The notes: generated by a model not told the origin, from the letters alone. A stretch of 29,789 nt of DNA from Acidiferrobacteraceae bacterium (GCA_027343725.1 DAHWKH010000062.1:1-29789), one strand, 5' to 3'; shown: positions 7,384-15,433, counted from the first letter of the stretch. Made by a program: numbers and translations.

Positions 7384-8667
7384 ATGGCGGACGTAGTAGC
7401 GACAAACGAAACCATCGTGGTGATCGGTGGCGGCATCAGCGGAATGACCGCGGCAGTGGAGGCGGCGGAAACGGGCAAGGACGTGATTCTCCTGGAGCGC
7501 GCCCCGTCCCTGGGGGGTCGCGTGAGCCAGCTCTACAAGTATTTCCCCAAGCTCTGTCACCCCACCTGCGGCATGGAAATCAACCTGCGTCGCCTGCGCG
7601 GCAACCGGCGCATCAAGGTCCTCACCCTGGCCGAGGTTCAGAAGGTCACGGGCGAGGCCGGCAATTACCAGGTGACGGCGACCCTCCATCCGCGGTTCGT
7701 CAACGAGAATTGCACGGCCTGCGGGGCGTGTGCCGAGGCCGTGACCGCCGAGATCGACAACCCCTTCGATTACGGCCTGAGCCGGATGAAGGCCGCGTAC
7801 CTGCCGTTTACCATGGCCCATCCCCAGCGCTATGTGATCGACCCGTCCCTCATCGGCACCGAGGAGGCGCAAAAGGCCAAGGACGCCTGCCGCTACGACG
7901 CGATCGATCTCGACATGAAGCCCGAGACCGTGACCTTCAGCGCCGGCGCGATCATCTGGGCCACCGGGTGGCGCCCCTATGACGCGGCCAAGATTCAGCC
8001 CTACGGCTACGATCGCTACGCCAATGTCATTACGAGCGTGGAATTCGAGCGCCTGGCCGACACGCGCGGCCCGACGGGCGGACGCATCCTGCGGCCCTCG
8101 GACGGCAAAGAGGCGAAGAACGTCGCCTTTATCCAGTGCGCGGGCTCGCGCGACAGGAACCACCTGACGCACTGCTCGCGAATCTGCTGCATGGCGTCCC
8201 TGAAGCAGACCACCTACATGCGCGAGCGCTTCGGCGACGACGCGCAGTCCAGCATCTACTACATCGATATTCGCGCCATCGACCGCTTCGAGGATTTCTA
8301 CCAGAAGGTGCAAGCCGATTCGACGGTGAAATTCATCAAGTCGAAGGTCGCCAACATCACCGAGGATGAGGCAACCGGCGATGTGATCCTGCACGGTGTC
8401 GATACCGAAGGCTACCATCGTTACGACAACCGCCACGACCTGTGTGTGCTGGCGGTGGGCATGGAGCCGAGCGTGGACGTGCGCCGCATCGCGGACGTCG
8501 CGGTGGATGCGAGCGGATTTATCGAGGTCAACGGCCCCAATGGGGCGATTTTTGGGGCCGGCTGCGCGGCGAACGCGCTCGACGTGAACCGCTCGGTGCA
8601 AAGCGCCACGGCCAGCGTCCTGCGCGCCGTCCAGGTCGTCAACCGCGTAGCCAAGGCGGAGGGTTAG
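7384..8667 (+). CDS. qmoA: QmoA-like (HdrA-type) flavoprotein
   Basis: A 427-residue FAD protein of the HdrA/QmoA family. In sulfate reducers and some sulfur oxidisers QmoA is part of the complex that exchanges electrons between APS reductase and the quinone pool or other carriers. The N-terminal dinucleotide-binding motif GGGISG (15-20) is followed by the HdrA-type LGGRVSQLYKYFPKLCHPTCG stretch, split here across residues 42-63 with two cysteines. A lone NCTACGAC segment near 110 resembles a reduced cluster site, and QCAGSRD with HCSRICC follow near 257-274. The start is supported by AGGAGG seven bases upstream. It lacks the ferredoxin domains of full HdrA, as expected for QmoA. qmoB starts four bases after its stop. 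No apr or sat genes are in the window. Confidence 0.88.
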   Translation: MADVVATNETIVVIGGGISGMTAAVEAAETGKDVILLERAPSLGGRVSQLYKYFPKLCHPTCGMEINLRRLRGNRRIKVLTLAEVQKVTGEAGNYQVTATLHPRFVNENCTACGACAEAVTAEIDNPFDYGLSRMKAAYLPFTMAHPQRYVIDPSLIGTEEAQKAKDACRYDAIDLDMKPETVTFSAGAIIWATGWRPYDAAKIQPYGYDRYANVITSVEFERLADTRGPTGGRILRPSDGKEAKNVAFIQCAGSRDRNHLTHCSRICCMASLKQTTYMRERFGDDAQSSIYYIDIRAIDRFEDFYQKVQADSTVKFIKSKVANITEDEATGDVILHGVDTEGYHRYDNRHDLCVLAVGMEPSVDVRRIADVAVDASGFIEVNGPNGAIFGAGCAANALDVNRSVQSATASVLRAVQVVNRVAKAEG

Positions 8668-8671
8668 GATT

Positions 8672-10909
8672 ATGGCGGACATGAAGATCGGGGCTTACGT
8701 GTGCCAGGGGTGCGGTCTCGGCGAGCGGCTCGACACCAAGGCGCTCGCGCAGGTCGCACAAAAGGAGGGCAAGGCGCACATCGTGCGGGAGCACGAGTTC
8801 CTGTGCAACGCCCAGGGTGTGGCCATGATCCAGAAGGACATCGACGAGGAAGGGGTCAACCGCGTGGTCATCGGCGCCTGCTCGCGGCGCGCCAAGGCCG
8901 AGGCCTTCCACTTCCCGACGGTGGCCGTATCGCGCGTCAATCTGCGCGAGCAGGTCATCTGGTCGCAGCCCGCGACCGACGAGGCGCGCGAGCTGACCCA
9001 GGAGATGGCCGAGGATTACATGCGCATGGGCTGCGCCGAGGCGAAGAAGGTCGTGGCGCCGACACCCAATGCGGCGGTCGGTACCAACAAGCGCATCCTG
9101 GTCGTGGGCGGCGGCGTCACGGGGATGACGGCGGCGCTCGAGGCCGCGCGCGCGGGTTACGATGTGCTGCTGGTGGAAAAGACCGCGGCACTCGGGGGCG
9201 TCATGGCCAAGCTCTTCAAGCGCGTGCCGTTTCGCGAGCCCTACAGCGACCCGCAGCCGACCGGGGTCGAGGATCTGGTGGCGGCGGTCACGAACGAGCC
9301 GCGCATCACGGTGTTTCTCCATGCCACCACCACGCGCACGAGCGGCGCCCCCGGCCAGTTCAGCGTCGACATCACGACCGAGAGTGGCCAGACGCAGACC
9401 GAGAACGTCGGCGCGATCGTGATGGCGAGCGGGTTCACCCCCTATGACGCGAGCCGCTTGCCGGAATTGGGTTACGGCAAGAGCCCGAACGTCGTGGATC
9501 AATCCGGCCTCGAGGCCCTGGCGCTGGCCGCGGCCGCCAAGGGCGAGCCCATGCGCCGGCCCTCCGACGGCCGCGAGATCAAAAGCGTCGTGTTCGTGCA
9601 GTGCGCGGGCCAGCGGGACGCGAGCGGGACCCATCTGCGGTATTGCTCCGGGCACTGTTGTAACACGAGCATGAAGCAGGCGATGTATTTCAAGGACCAG
9701 AACCCGGATATCGACACGGTCGTTCTCTTCACCGACCTGCGTACCCCGGGTAACGGCGAGGACTTCTACCGCAGCGCACAGAAAAAGGGCGTGACCTTTA
9801 CCAAGGGCAAGGTCTCGGGGGTCGAGGCGGCGGGGGATGGCTCGGCGGTCGTGAAGTTCCACGACCTGATCCTGGACGAGCCGGCCGCGACCATGGCCGG
9901 CGTCGATCTGGTGGTGCTCGCGACCGGCCAGGTGCCGAACTCGGGCGTCAACATCGACATCCCCGCGGACGCGACCGATGTCGACGACAAGCCCGTCGAG
10001 CACGCGGTGTCGGTGCTCAATCTGACCTACCGTCAGGGCCCGGACGTCCCGCAGCTGAAATACGGCTTCACGGACTCGCACTTCATCTGCTTCCCGTACG
10101 AGACCCGGCGGACCGGCATCTATACGGCCGGGCCCGTGCGCCGGCCGATGGATATCGCGCAGGCGATGGATGACGCGACGGGCGCCGCCCTGAAGGCGAT
10201 CCAGGAGGTGGAGAACGCGGCCCTCGGGCGCGCCGCCCACCCGCGTTCCGGCGATCTCAGCTTTCCGACCTTCCGCCGCGAGGGCTGCACGCAGTGCAAG
10301 CGCTGTACGGTCGAGTGCCCGTTCGGGGCGATCGACGAGGACGAGCAGCGTTATCCGCAGTTCAATGAAGGGCGCTGCCGGCGGTGCGGGACCTGCATGG
10401 GCGCCTGCCCGGTGCGCGTGATCTCGTTCGAGAACTATTCGATCGATAGCGTGGGTTCCCAGATCAAGGCGGTCGACGTGCCGGATGAATTTTCGGAAAA
10501 GCCGCGTATCCTGTTGTTGGCTTGCGAAAACGACGCCTACCCGGCGCTCGACATGGCGGGCGTGAACCGGCGCGTATCGAGCGCTTTCGTGCGCACGATC
10601 CCGGTGCGGTGTCTTGGGTCCGTCAATACGATCTGGATCACGGACGCCTTGAACAGCGGCTACGACGGCGTGATGCTGATGGGCTGCAAGCACGGCGATG
10701 AGTACCAATGCCACTTCGTGAAGGGTTCGGAGCTGGCCGCGTACCGCATGAGCAAGATCGACGACACGCTCAAAAACCTGAATCTCGAGGCCGATCGGGT
10801 CCGTAACCTCGAGGTCGCCATCACCGACATGGAGCGCGTCCCGCAACTCATCAACGACTACGCGGCCAAGATCCAAGAGATTGGCATGAGCCCCTTCAAG
10901 GGCTTTTAG
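8672..10909 (+). CDS. qmoB: QmoB-like protein (HdrA-ferredoxin-MvhD fusion)
   Basis: A 745-residue iron-sulfur flavoprotein, the partner of QmoA. Domains in order: an N-terminal cysteine region (Cys11, Cys14, Cys45, Cys70) as in HdrA; an FAD domain with GGGVTGM (146-152); two [4Fe-4S] ferredoxin motifs, CTQCKRCTVECP (539-550) and CRRCGTCMGACP (569-580); and a C-terminal MvhD-like [2Fe-2S] domain with Cys618, Cys647, Cys672 and Cys680. The length and the MvhD tail are typical of QmoB. It would pass electrons between the flavin and HdrC. The ATG at 8672 follows a purine-rich GGAGGGTTAGG that overlaps the qmoA end, so the two genes are tightly coupled. The hdrC ribosome binding site overlaps its TAG stop. 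Confidence 0.9.
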   Translation: MADMKIGAYVCQGCGLGERLDTKALAQVAQKEGKAHIVREHEFLCNAQGVAMIQKDIDEEGVNRVVIGACSRRAKAEAFHFPTVAVSRVNLREQVIWSQPATDEARELTQEMAEDYMRMGCAEAKKVVAPTPNAAVGTNKRILVVGGGVTGMTAALEAARAGYDVLLVEKTAALGGVMAKLFKRVPFREPYSDPQPTGVEDLVAAVTNEPRITVFLHATTTRTSGAPGQFSVDITTESGQTQTENVGAIVMASGFTPYDASRLPELGYGKSPNVVDQSGLEALALAAAAKGEPMRRPSDGREIKSVVFVQCAGQRDASGTHLRYCSGHCCNTSMKQAMYFKDQNPDIDTVVLFTDLRTPGNGEDFYRSAQKKGVTFTKGKVSGVEAAGDGSAVVKFHDLILDEPAATMAGVDLVVLATGQVPNSGVNIDIPADATDVDDKPVEHAVSVLNLTYRQGPDVPQLKYGFTDSHFICFPYETRRTGIYTAGPVRRPMDIAQAMDDATGAALKAIQEVENAALGRAAHPRSGDLSFPTFRREGCTQCKRCTVECPFGAIDEDEQRYPQFNEGRCRRCGTCMGACPVRVISFENYSIDSVGSQIKAVDVPDEFSEKPRILLLACENDAYPALDMAGVNRRVSSAFVRTIPVRCLGSVNTIWITDALNSGYDGVMLMGCKHGDEYQCHFVKGSELAAYRMSKIDDTLKNLNLEADRVRNLEVAITDMERVPQLINDYAAKIQEIGMSPFKGF

Positions 10910-10917
10910 GAGGCAGT

Positions 10918-11541
10918 GTGAGCGATCTCAACACGACAATGGTGAACGAGTACCGCAGCAACTTCTTGAAGGAAGTCGAGGCGAACGTCGAGGAAGGCCG
11001 CTGGGTCAAGATGTGCATGCAGTGCGGTGTGTGCTCGGGTTCGTGTCCGCTCGGGCCGGCCTGGGAGCATCCGCCGCAGGAGATCTTCATGATGATTCGC
11101 GCGGGCAAGCGCGACGAGGTCTTGAAGAGCGAATCGATGTGGATGTGCACCTCCTGCTACAACTGCATCGTGCGCTGTCCGCGCGAGCTGCCCATCACGC
11201 ATATCATGCACGGGCTCGCGAATTACGCGCACAGGCTCGGGCTCGCCCCGAAGATGAATCCGACCCGGCGGTTCGCGAAGATCTTCTGGGACAATATCGT
11301 GAAGTCGGGGCGCGTCAACGAAATCGAGCTTTCGCTGCGGCTGTACTTCATGGACGGATTCAAGAATGGCGTGGAGAAGGCCTGGAGCATGAAGGACATA
11401 GGCCTCGGCATGCTGAAGGCGCGCCGTCTCAACCCGCTCGGATTCGTCACCCACAAGGGGTGCAAGGATACCAAGGGTATCCATCGCATGCTGAAGAAGG
11501 CACGGGAAATCGAGGACCGACGCAAAGGCTTTGCCGCCTGA
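10918..11541 (+). CDS. hdrC: HdrC-like [4Fe-4S] subunit of the Qmo/Hdr complex
   Basis: A 207-residue soluble iron-sulfur protein with two complete [4Fe-4S] motifs, CMQCGVCSGSCP (Cys33, 36, 39, 43) and CTSCYNCIVRCP (Cys77, 80, 83, 87), followed by a helical tail typical of HdrC. It has no membrane segments, unlike QmoC, whose N-terminal part is HdrC-like and whose C-terminal part is a haem b membrane domain. It would relay electrons between QmoB and HdrB. The start is GTG at 10918, with AGGAGG at 10908-10913 that overlaps the qmoB stop codon. Its end is followed after ten bases by the hdrB ATG. Confidence 0.9.
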   Translation: MSDLNTTMVNEYRSNFLKEVEANVEEGRWVKMCMQCGVCSGSCPLGPAWEHPPQEIFMMIRAGKRDEVLKSESMWMCTSCYNCIVRCPRELPITHIMHGLANYAHRLGLAPKMNPTRRFAKIFWDNIVKSGRVNEIELSLRLYFMDGFKNGVEKAWSMKDIGLGMLKARRLNPLGFVTHKGCKDTKGIHRMLKKAREIEDRRKGFAA

Positions 11542-11551
11542 GGGGTATCAT

Positions 11552-12469
11552 ATGGCCAGAAAAGAGTATTCCTTTTATCCCGGCTGCTCGTCCGAGCGCC
11601 TGACGTCTGCCTCCAACTACATGGTCTCCGTGGAGGCGATGTGCAAGACGCTCGACGTGAAGCTGAACGAGATCCCGGACTGGAACTGTTGCGGGGCGTC
11701 GATCGGTTATGCCGAAGGCGGCGAGCTGCCGCGTCATGTCATGAACGCGCGCAATCTCGCGATCTCGGAACAGGTCAACAAGGGTCAGGACGTGGTGGCG
11801 ACGTGCGCCGCGTGCTGGCTCGGCGCGCGCGAGACGAAGGATCGGCTGGCGGACGACCCCGGGCTGCTCGCCGAGACCAACGAGGCCCTGCGCGAGGCCG
11901 GCATGAATCTCGAGTACAAGGGTGAACAGCAGGTACGCCACATGGTGGAGGTCCTGATCGAGGACCTGGGCTACGACGAGCTGAAAAAACCGGTGGTGAA
12001 GCCGCTCGAGGGCATCAAGTTCGCGGGCTATGTCGGCTGTCAGACGAACCGCCCCTTCGGCATCGCGGGCGAGTCGTTCGAGAACCCGAAGTATCTCGAT
12101 AAATTGGTCGAGGTCATGGGCGCCGAGCCGGTCGAGAAATACGATCAGAAGGTCACGTGCTGTGGCGGGGCGCTCGCATTCTCGGAACCCGAGAAGAGCC
12201 AGGCGCAGATCAAGAAGATCATCGAATCGGCCTACGACCACGGCGCCGAGATGATCGTGACGCCCTGCCCCGTGTGCCAGATGAATGTCGAGGTCTATCA
12301 GGGGCAGATCAATAAGCGCTACGGGACGAAGTTCAATATCCCGGTTACGTATTACAGCCAGCTGATGGCCGTCGCCTACGGCGCGAGCGCCAAGGAGGCG
12401 GGCCTCGACGGCCAGGTGATCCGCGCCCGCAAGCTCGAGGAGATCGCCGCCAAGAGCGCGGGGCGCTAG
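11552..12469 (+). CDS. hdrB: HdrB-like CCG-domain subunit
   Basis: A 305-residue protein with two CCG domains, the signature of HdrB, whose noncubane [4Fe-4S] clusters carry out disulfide chemistry in heterodisulfide reductase. Both motifs are complete: Cys12, Cys46-Cys47, Cys85 and Cys88; then Cys163, Cys203-Cys204, Cys239 and Cys242. This argues for a catalytically competent active site rather than a degenerate relay. The ATG at 11552 is preferred over the in-frame ATG at 11531, because homology starts at MARKEYSFYPGC and GAGGGG (11540-11545) gives a ribosome binding site. The disulfide or other substrate in a sulfur-oxidising bacterium is unknown. It is the last gene of the operon; a weak AGGCC/GGCCT hairpin (12468-12482) follows. 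Confidence 0.9.
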   Translation: MARKEYSFYPGCSSERLTSASNYMVSVEAMCKTLDVKLNEIPDWNCCGASIGYAEGGELPRHVMNARNLAISEQVNKGQDVVATCAACWLGARETKDRLADDPGLLAETNEALREAGMNLEYKGEQQVRHMVEVLIEDLGYDELKKPVVKPLEGIKFAGYVGCQTNRPFGIAGESFENPKYLDKLVEVMGAEPVEKYDQKVTCCGGALAFSEPEKSQAQIKKIIESAYDHGAEMIVTPCPVCQMNVEVYQGQINKRYGTKFNIPVTYYSQLMAVAYGASAKEAGLDGQVIRARKLEEIAAKSAGR

Positions 12470-12481
12470 GCCTCGCGGGCC

Positions 12482-12724
12482 TCATTGCCGGTCTTTGGGG
12501 GATTCCTCGATGGCGGCCAAAAGGGCCGCCGCGGGGATGTCCAGGGCCGCGGCGAGCCGTGCCAGGCAGTCGATGCCGATGTTGCGCTTACGATTCTCGA
12601 GATCGCTCAGGTAAGCGCGGTTGATACCGCTCAGAGTCGCGATGTCGTCCTGCGTCAGACCGCGCGCGGCGCGCACGCGGCGCAGATGGGTCGCGAGATA
12701 CTGACGTTCCGGGACCGGAGGCAT
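12482..12724 (-). CDS. Small XRE-family helix-turn-helix regulator
   Basis: An 80-residue protein consisting almost only of an XRE/Cro-CI DNA-binding domain. The HTH lies around residues 12-68, with GLTQDDIATLSGINRAYLSD followed by LENRKRNI, the usual helix 2-3-4 sequence. A repressor role is likely; the target is not known, though the adjacent divergent promoter region with an inverted repeat is an obvious candidate. It converges on hdrB with 12 bases between the stops. There is no ribosome binding site; a TAGACT -10-like hexamer sits six bases before the ATG. An antitoxin role is possible, but no toxin is adjacent. Confidence 0.8.
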   Translation of the reverse strand: MPPVPERQYLATHLRRVRAARGLTQDDIATLSGINRAYLSDLENRKRNIGIDCLARLAAALDIPAAALLAAIEESPKDRQ

Positions 12725-12794
12725 AACCCGAGTCTATTGTAGCGCCAAGCTTATTGGCAAGGCTTGCGCGGGCGTCATTTTGTAGACTCCTGCC
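12725..12794. promoter_or_regulatory. Mirror-symmetric divergent promoter region with operator-like palindrome
   Basis: Both flanking XRE genes are preceded by the same TAGACTC followed by five bases and ATG, on opposite strands (GAGTCTA at 12730-12736 and TAGACTC at 12783-12789). TAGACT can serve as a -10 with the transcription start on the ATG. TACAAT (12741-12736, minus strand) overlaps the leftward copy and is an alternative -10. In the centre lies a perfect 5-bp inverted repeat GCCAA-gctta-TTGGC (12744-12758), a plausible operator for one or both regulators. Confidence 0.5.
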
Positions 12795-13157
12795 ATGGAC
12801 ACCCTGGCCAAGCGCCTGCGATATGCCCGCGAACGACTCGGTCTTTCGCAATCCGAACTGGCCAGGCGCGTCGGGCTGCGGCCGCAGGCCATCCAATTCA
12901 TCGAAGGCGGGCATGTCCGGCGGCCCCGGAACGTGTTCGAGATCGCCCATGCCCTCGAGGTCAATCCGGAGTGGTTGTTGCTGGGCGAGGGACCGGTGGA
13001 CCCGGTCGGCCTCGGTGAGTCGCGCGAGACCTACCGCGCATCGCCGGCCTTGAGCGACGAGGCCCTGGCGGTGGCGCGCATGTGGATGGAGCTTCCGCGC
13101 AGCCAGAGACTGGCCCTGAAAGAGGTGTTCGCGGCGCTTTTGAAGGCCCGGGCGTGA
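12795..13157 (+). CDS. XRE-family helix-turn-helix transcriptional regulator
   Basis: A 120-residue protein with an N-terminal XRE HTH (about residues 5-60): RLGLSQSELARRVGLRPQAI, then FIEGG and a short WLLLGEG end of the domain. The remaining half is a small helical region rich in charged residues ending LKEVFAALLKARA, as in compact phage-repressor-like regulators. Specific targets are unknown. It is divergent from the 80-residue XRE gene and shares a 70-base intergenic region with it. The start at 12795 has no Shine-Dalgarno sequence, but a TAGACT hexamer lies six bases upstream, as for its neighbour. Confidence 0.8.
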   Translation: MDTLAKRLRYARERLGLSQSELARRVGLRPQAIQFIEGGHVRRPRNVFEIAHALEVNPEWLLLGEGPVDPVGLGESRETYRASPALSDEALAVARMWMELPRSQRLALKEVFAALLKARA

Positions 13158-13187
13158 GCGCCCCTAGTGACGGGCGCGCTCCTCCGC

Positions 13188-13193
13188 TACACT
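13188..13193 (+). promoter_or_regulatory. Candidate -10 for the small peptide and permease
   Basis: TACACT, with a poor -35 (TAGTGA at 13165-13170, spacer 17). It is upstream of the ribosome binding site and ATG of the 36-codon frame at 13224. Weak evidence from consensus only. Confidence 0.25.
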
Positions 13194-13223
13194 CTCCCCA
13201 TCGCGTGTACCCGGAGCCGTGCC

Positions 13224-13334
13224 ATGCATATGCTGATTCGCCTGCCGATGTTCTGGTATTACATGGATTGCCTTGCGATCATCGGGCCCGTGGCCGCGAT
13301 CGCCGAGGCGCTCATCAACCAATCGGAGCCTTGA
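13224..13334 (+). CDS. Possible 36-residue hydrophobic small protein or leader peptide
   Basis: The frame begins MHMLIRLPMFWYYMDCLAII and ends in INQSEP. It has one hydrophobic stretch long enough to cross a membrane (about residues 9-30). A good ribosome binding site, CCGGAG, lies seven bases before the ATG, and a TACACT -10-like hexamer is at 13188. The composition (few Arg, many Met/Ile/Tyr/Trp) is unlike the Arg/Ala/Pro-rich spurious frames of this GC-rich DNA. It lies 49 bases upstream of the permease start, so it may be a co-transcribed membrane peptide or a translated leader. No family is recognised. Confidence 0.4.
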   Translation: MHMLIRLPMFWYYMDCLAIIGPVAAIAEALINQSEP

Positions 13335-13383
13335 CCGCCCCGCCTCGCTTGTCGCCGCCCCGGCCGACTGGCGTCGCGGCCCC

Positions 13384-14748
13384 GTGAGGCCGGACGAGCC
13401 CGCGGGCCTTGCGCCCGGCCGGGTCCCGTTCGCCGAGATCCTCGGGCACACGCTTGCCAATATCACGCCCTCGGCCATGGCGACCGTGACCGTGTCGCTG
13501 GTCGCGGCCGAGGGCGGGTTGTGGACGTGGGCCGTGTATCTCGCGGTCGGCCTCCTGATGGGGCTCGTCGCGCTGCAGGTGGCAGCACTCGCGCGTGCCG
13601 TCCCCGCCGCGGGCTCGCTGTTCGTCTCCATCGGCACCACTCTGCACCCGCTCGCCGGGGTGGTGAGCGGCTGGTCCATGCTCGGGGGTTACCTCGGCGC
13701 CCTGCTTGCGGCCCCGATCCTCGCGGGCCTCTTTCTCAGCGAAGGCCTGCGCGTGTGGGGCGTCTCCTGTCCCTGGCCCTTGCCGGCCGTCGCCTGCGCG
13801 CTCGCGGCCTGGCGGCTCACGCTCCGCGACGTGGAGGTCGCGGCGCGCGCCAGTCTTGCGATCGAGGCCGTGTCGCTGCTGATCATCCTCGCAATCGCCA
13901 TGGTCACGCTATCCCGCGTCGGGGCGTCTGATCCTCGCCAATGGCAGGCGGCCTTTTCCCTCGGCCCGTTTTTTCGCGCCATGACCTTGAGTGTCCTCGC
14001 CTACGGCGGCTTCGAGACCGCCGCCAATTTCGGGCGCGAGGGCCGCGCGCCAAGGCGCACGATTCCGCGCGCCATCATTGCCGCGGTGGTCTTCAGTCTC
14101 GGGTTTTACGTGTTCATGGCGTACGCGGAGATGGCGGGCTTCGGCAATGACCCGGCCCTTCTTGCGCGCACCGAGGCGCCGCTCGGGGTGCTTGCCTTGC
14201 GCGCGGGCGACCCGCTGCTCGCCGTGTTCTCCGATCTCGCCATGGCGATTGCTGCCTTCAGCGCCGCCATTGCCACCCTGAACAGCTTGAGCCGCCTCCT
14301 CTACTCCATGGGCCGCCATCGCGTCCTGCCGGCTAGGCTCGGGACCATCGGCCGCCACGGCACGCCGGCCGTGGCGCTCAACGGGCTCGGGGCCGCGAGC
14401 TGCGCGTTCGCGGGGCTCGCGGGCGCCCTGGCGTGGTCGCCGCTTGCCATCGTCGGGGTCTTCGGGGTCTTTACGGCGCTCGGGTTTATCGTCATCTACG
14501 TGCTCGCCGCACTCGCGGTCTTCGGGTGGCGGAGGCGGCGGGGCCTTCGGCCGTCGGCTGCGACCTGGGCCGCGCTCGTCTTCGCCGTGCCCTTGCTCGC
14601 CACGGTCTTCGGCGAGAACCTCTGGGGCGCGCGCGGCGCGATGGCGTTTTCGGCCTACGCCTTTCTCGCCTATGTCGCCATGGGGATCGCCCTCGCCCGG
14701 CGCTCCGGCGCCGCGCTCATCGCCTTCGGGCCGCGTCATGACGACTAG
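13384..14748 (+). CDS. APC-superfamily amino acid permease
   Basis: A 454-residue integral membrane protein with about 12 hydrophobic segments, of the amino acid-polyamine-organocation superfamily. The first segment has the family-like NITPSAM glycine/serine-containing break and a central YGGFETAANFGREG block, which corresponds to the TM6 region with the E-rich loop. Cytoplasmic-membrane uptake or exchange of amino acids is likely; the substrate cannot be assigned. The GTG start at 13384 is chosen because the upstream in-frame codons (from 13273) overlap the small peptide frame and are Arg/Pro-rich. No clear ribosome binding site is seen, which leaves the start uncertain. Its end overlaps the next gene by 11 bases. 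Confidence 0.8.
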   Translation: MRPDEPAGLAPGRVPFAEILGHTLANITPSAMATVTVSLVAAEGGLWTWAVYLAVGLLMGLVALQVAALARAVPAAGSLFVSIGTTLHPLAGVVSGWSMLGGYLGALLAAPILAGLFLSEGLRVWGVSCPWPLPAVACALAAWRLTLRDVEVAARASLAIEAVSLLIILAIAMVTLSRVGASDPRQWQAAFSLGPFFRAMTLSVLAYGGFETAANFGREGRAPRRTIPRAIIAAVVFSLGFYVFMAYAEMAGFGNDPALLARTEAPLGVLALRAGDPLLAVFSDLAMAIAAFSAAIATLNSLSRLLYSMGRHRVLPARLGTIGRHGTPAVALNGLGAASCAFAGLAGALAWSPLAIVGVFGVFTALGFIVIYVLAALAVFGWRRRRGLRPSAATWAALVFAVPLLATVFGENLWGARGAMAFSAYAFLAYVAMGIALARRSGAALIAFGPRHDD

Positions 14749-15259
14749 CGGCCGGCGGTGCCTGACGTGGAGCGCGCTCGCAACCGCGATCGGCACGATC
14801 CGCGTCGCCTATGAGGGCGCTTTACCCTCCTTTCTCTCCCGCGACCCCGCACCGGCCTTCTGCGCCTGGGTCGCGGCGACCGCACGCGCCGACCTCGTAT
14901 ACGCCAAGACCCCGCCCCCGGCCCTCGCCGCGCTTTTGCGCGCCGTGATCGATCGCCAGGAGTCCTACGCGGGCCCACTCGATCTCACCGCCTTAAGCGC
15001 GTTTCAGCGCCGGGTCCTCGCGGCGGTGCGCGCGATCCCGAAGGGCTCTGTCCGCACCTACGGGCAGATCGCCGCTGCCATCGGACAGCCACGCGCGGCG
15101 CGCGCCGTCGGTTCGGCGCTCGCGCGCAACCCCCTGCCGTTCGTCATTCCCTGCCACCGCGTGATCGCACACGGCGGGCGCCTCGGTCAGTATTCCGACG
15201 GCGGCCCGACCATGAAGCGGCGGCTGCTCTTGCGTGAGGGTGTCGATCTGGCGCTGTGA
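14738..15259 (+). CDS. ogt: Methylated-DNA--protein-cysteine methyltransferase (Ogt/MGMT)
   Basis: A suicide repair enzyme that transfers alkyl groups from O6-alkylguanine or O4-alkylthymine to its own cysteine. The 173-residue product has a poorly conserved N-terminal domain and a typical C-terminal domain: the FQRRVLAAVRAIPKGSVRTY helix-turn-helix region, the Arg finger near 121, and the acceptor motif PCHRVI with Cys139. The GGRLGQYSDGG tail differs slightly from the usual IGGYSGG pattern but fits related proteins. The ATG at 14738 overlaps the permease end by 11 bases, so the pair is likely co-transcribed; longer in-frame extensions fall inside the permease. The symbol is by family, not by proven orthology. 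Confidence 0.88.
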   Translation: MTTSGRRCLTWSALATAIGTIRVAYEGALPSFLSRDPAPAFCAWVAATARADLVYAKTPPPALAALLRAVIDRQESYAGPLDLTALSAFQRRVLAAVRAIPKGSVRTYGQIAAAIGQPRAARAVGSALARNPLPFVIPCHRVIAHGGRLGQYSDGGPTMKRRLLLREGVDLAL

Positions 15260-15322
15260 CGCGGCGCAATCAGGAGGGGGCGCCGGTGTGGCCCGACGCC
15301 CCCGGTCTGGCCTATTCGACAA

Positions 15323-15340
15323 GCCCCCGCCAGCGGGGGC
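15323..15340. terminator. Strong hairpin between convergent ogt and the NRAMP gene
   Basis: GCCCCCG-CCAG-CGGGGGC forms a 7-bp all-GC stem with a four-base loop. It lies in the 174-base gap between two converging genes and could stop transcription from either side. The following T run is short (GTTT on the plus strand), so the terminator assignment is moderate. The rest of the gap shows nothing else. Confidence 0.5.
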
Positions 15341-15433
15341 GTTTCAGGCTCATTCCTTGGAAGAGCGCTGGTTGCCTTATTGGCGACCACTGTAGACGCG
15401 CGCACCGCCCGTGGGGAGCGCCCGAAGGTCGGA

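Noticed and set aside
8639..10876. 745-codon minus-strand open frame opposite qmoB
   Set aside because: Antisense image of qmoB with the same length; no recognisable domain, His/Arg/Val-rich composition.
12468..12482. Intrinsic terminator after hdrB (AGGCC-tcgcg-GGCCT)
   Set aside because: Only a 5-bp stem and no T run; mentioned in the hdrB entry but not called as a terminator.
12482..13157. Toxin-antitoxin system at the paired XRE genes
   Set aside because: Both proteins are DNA-binding regulators; no RelE/HigB/HipA-like toxin is adjacent.
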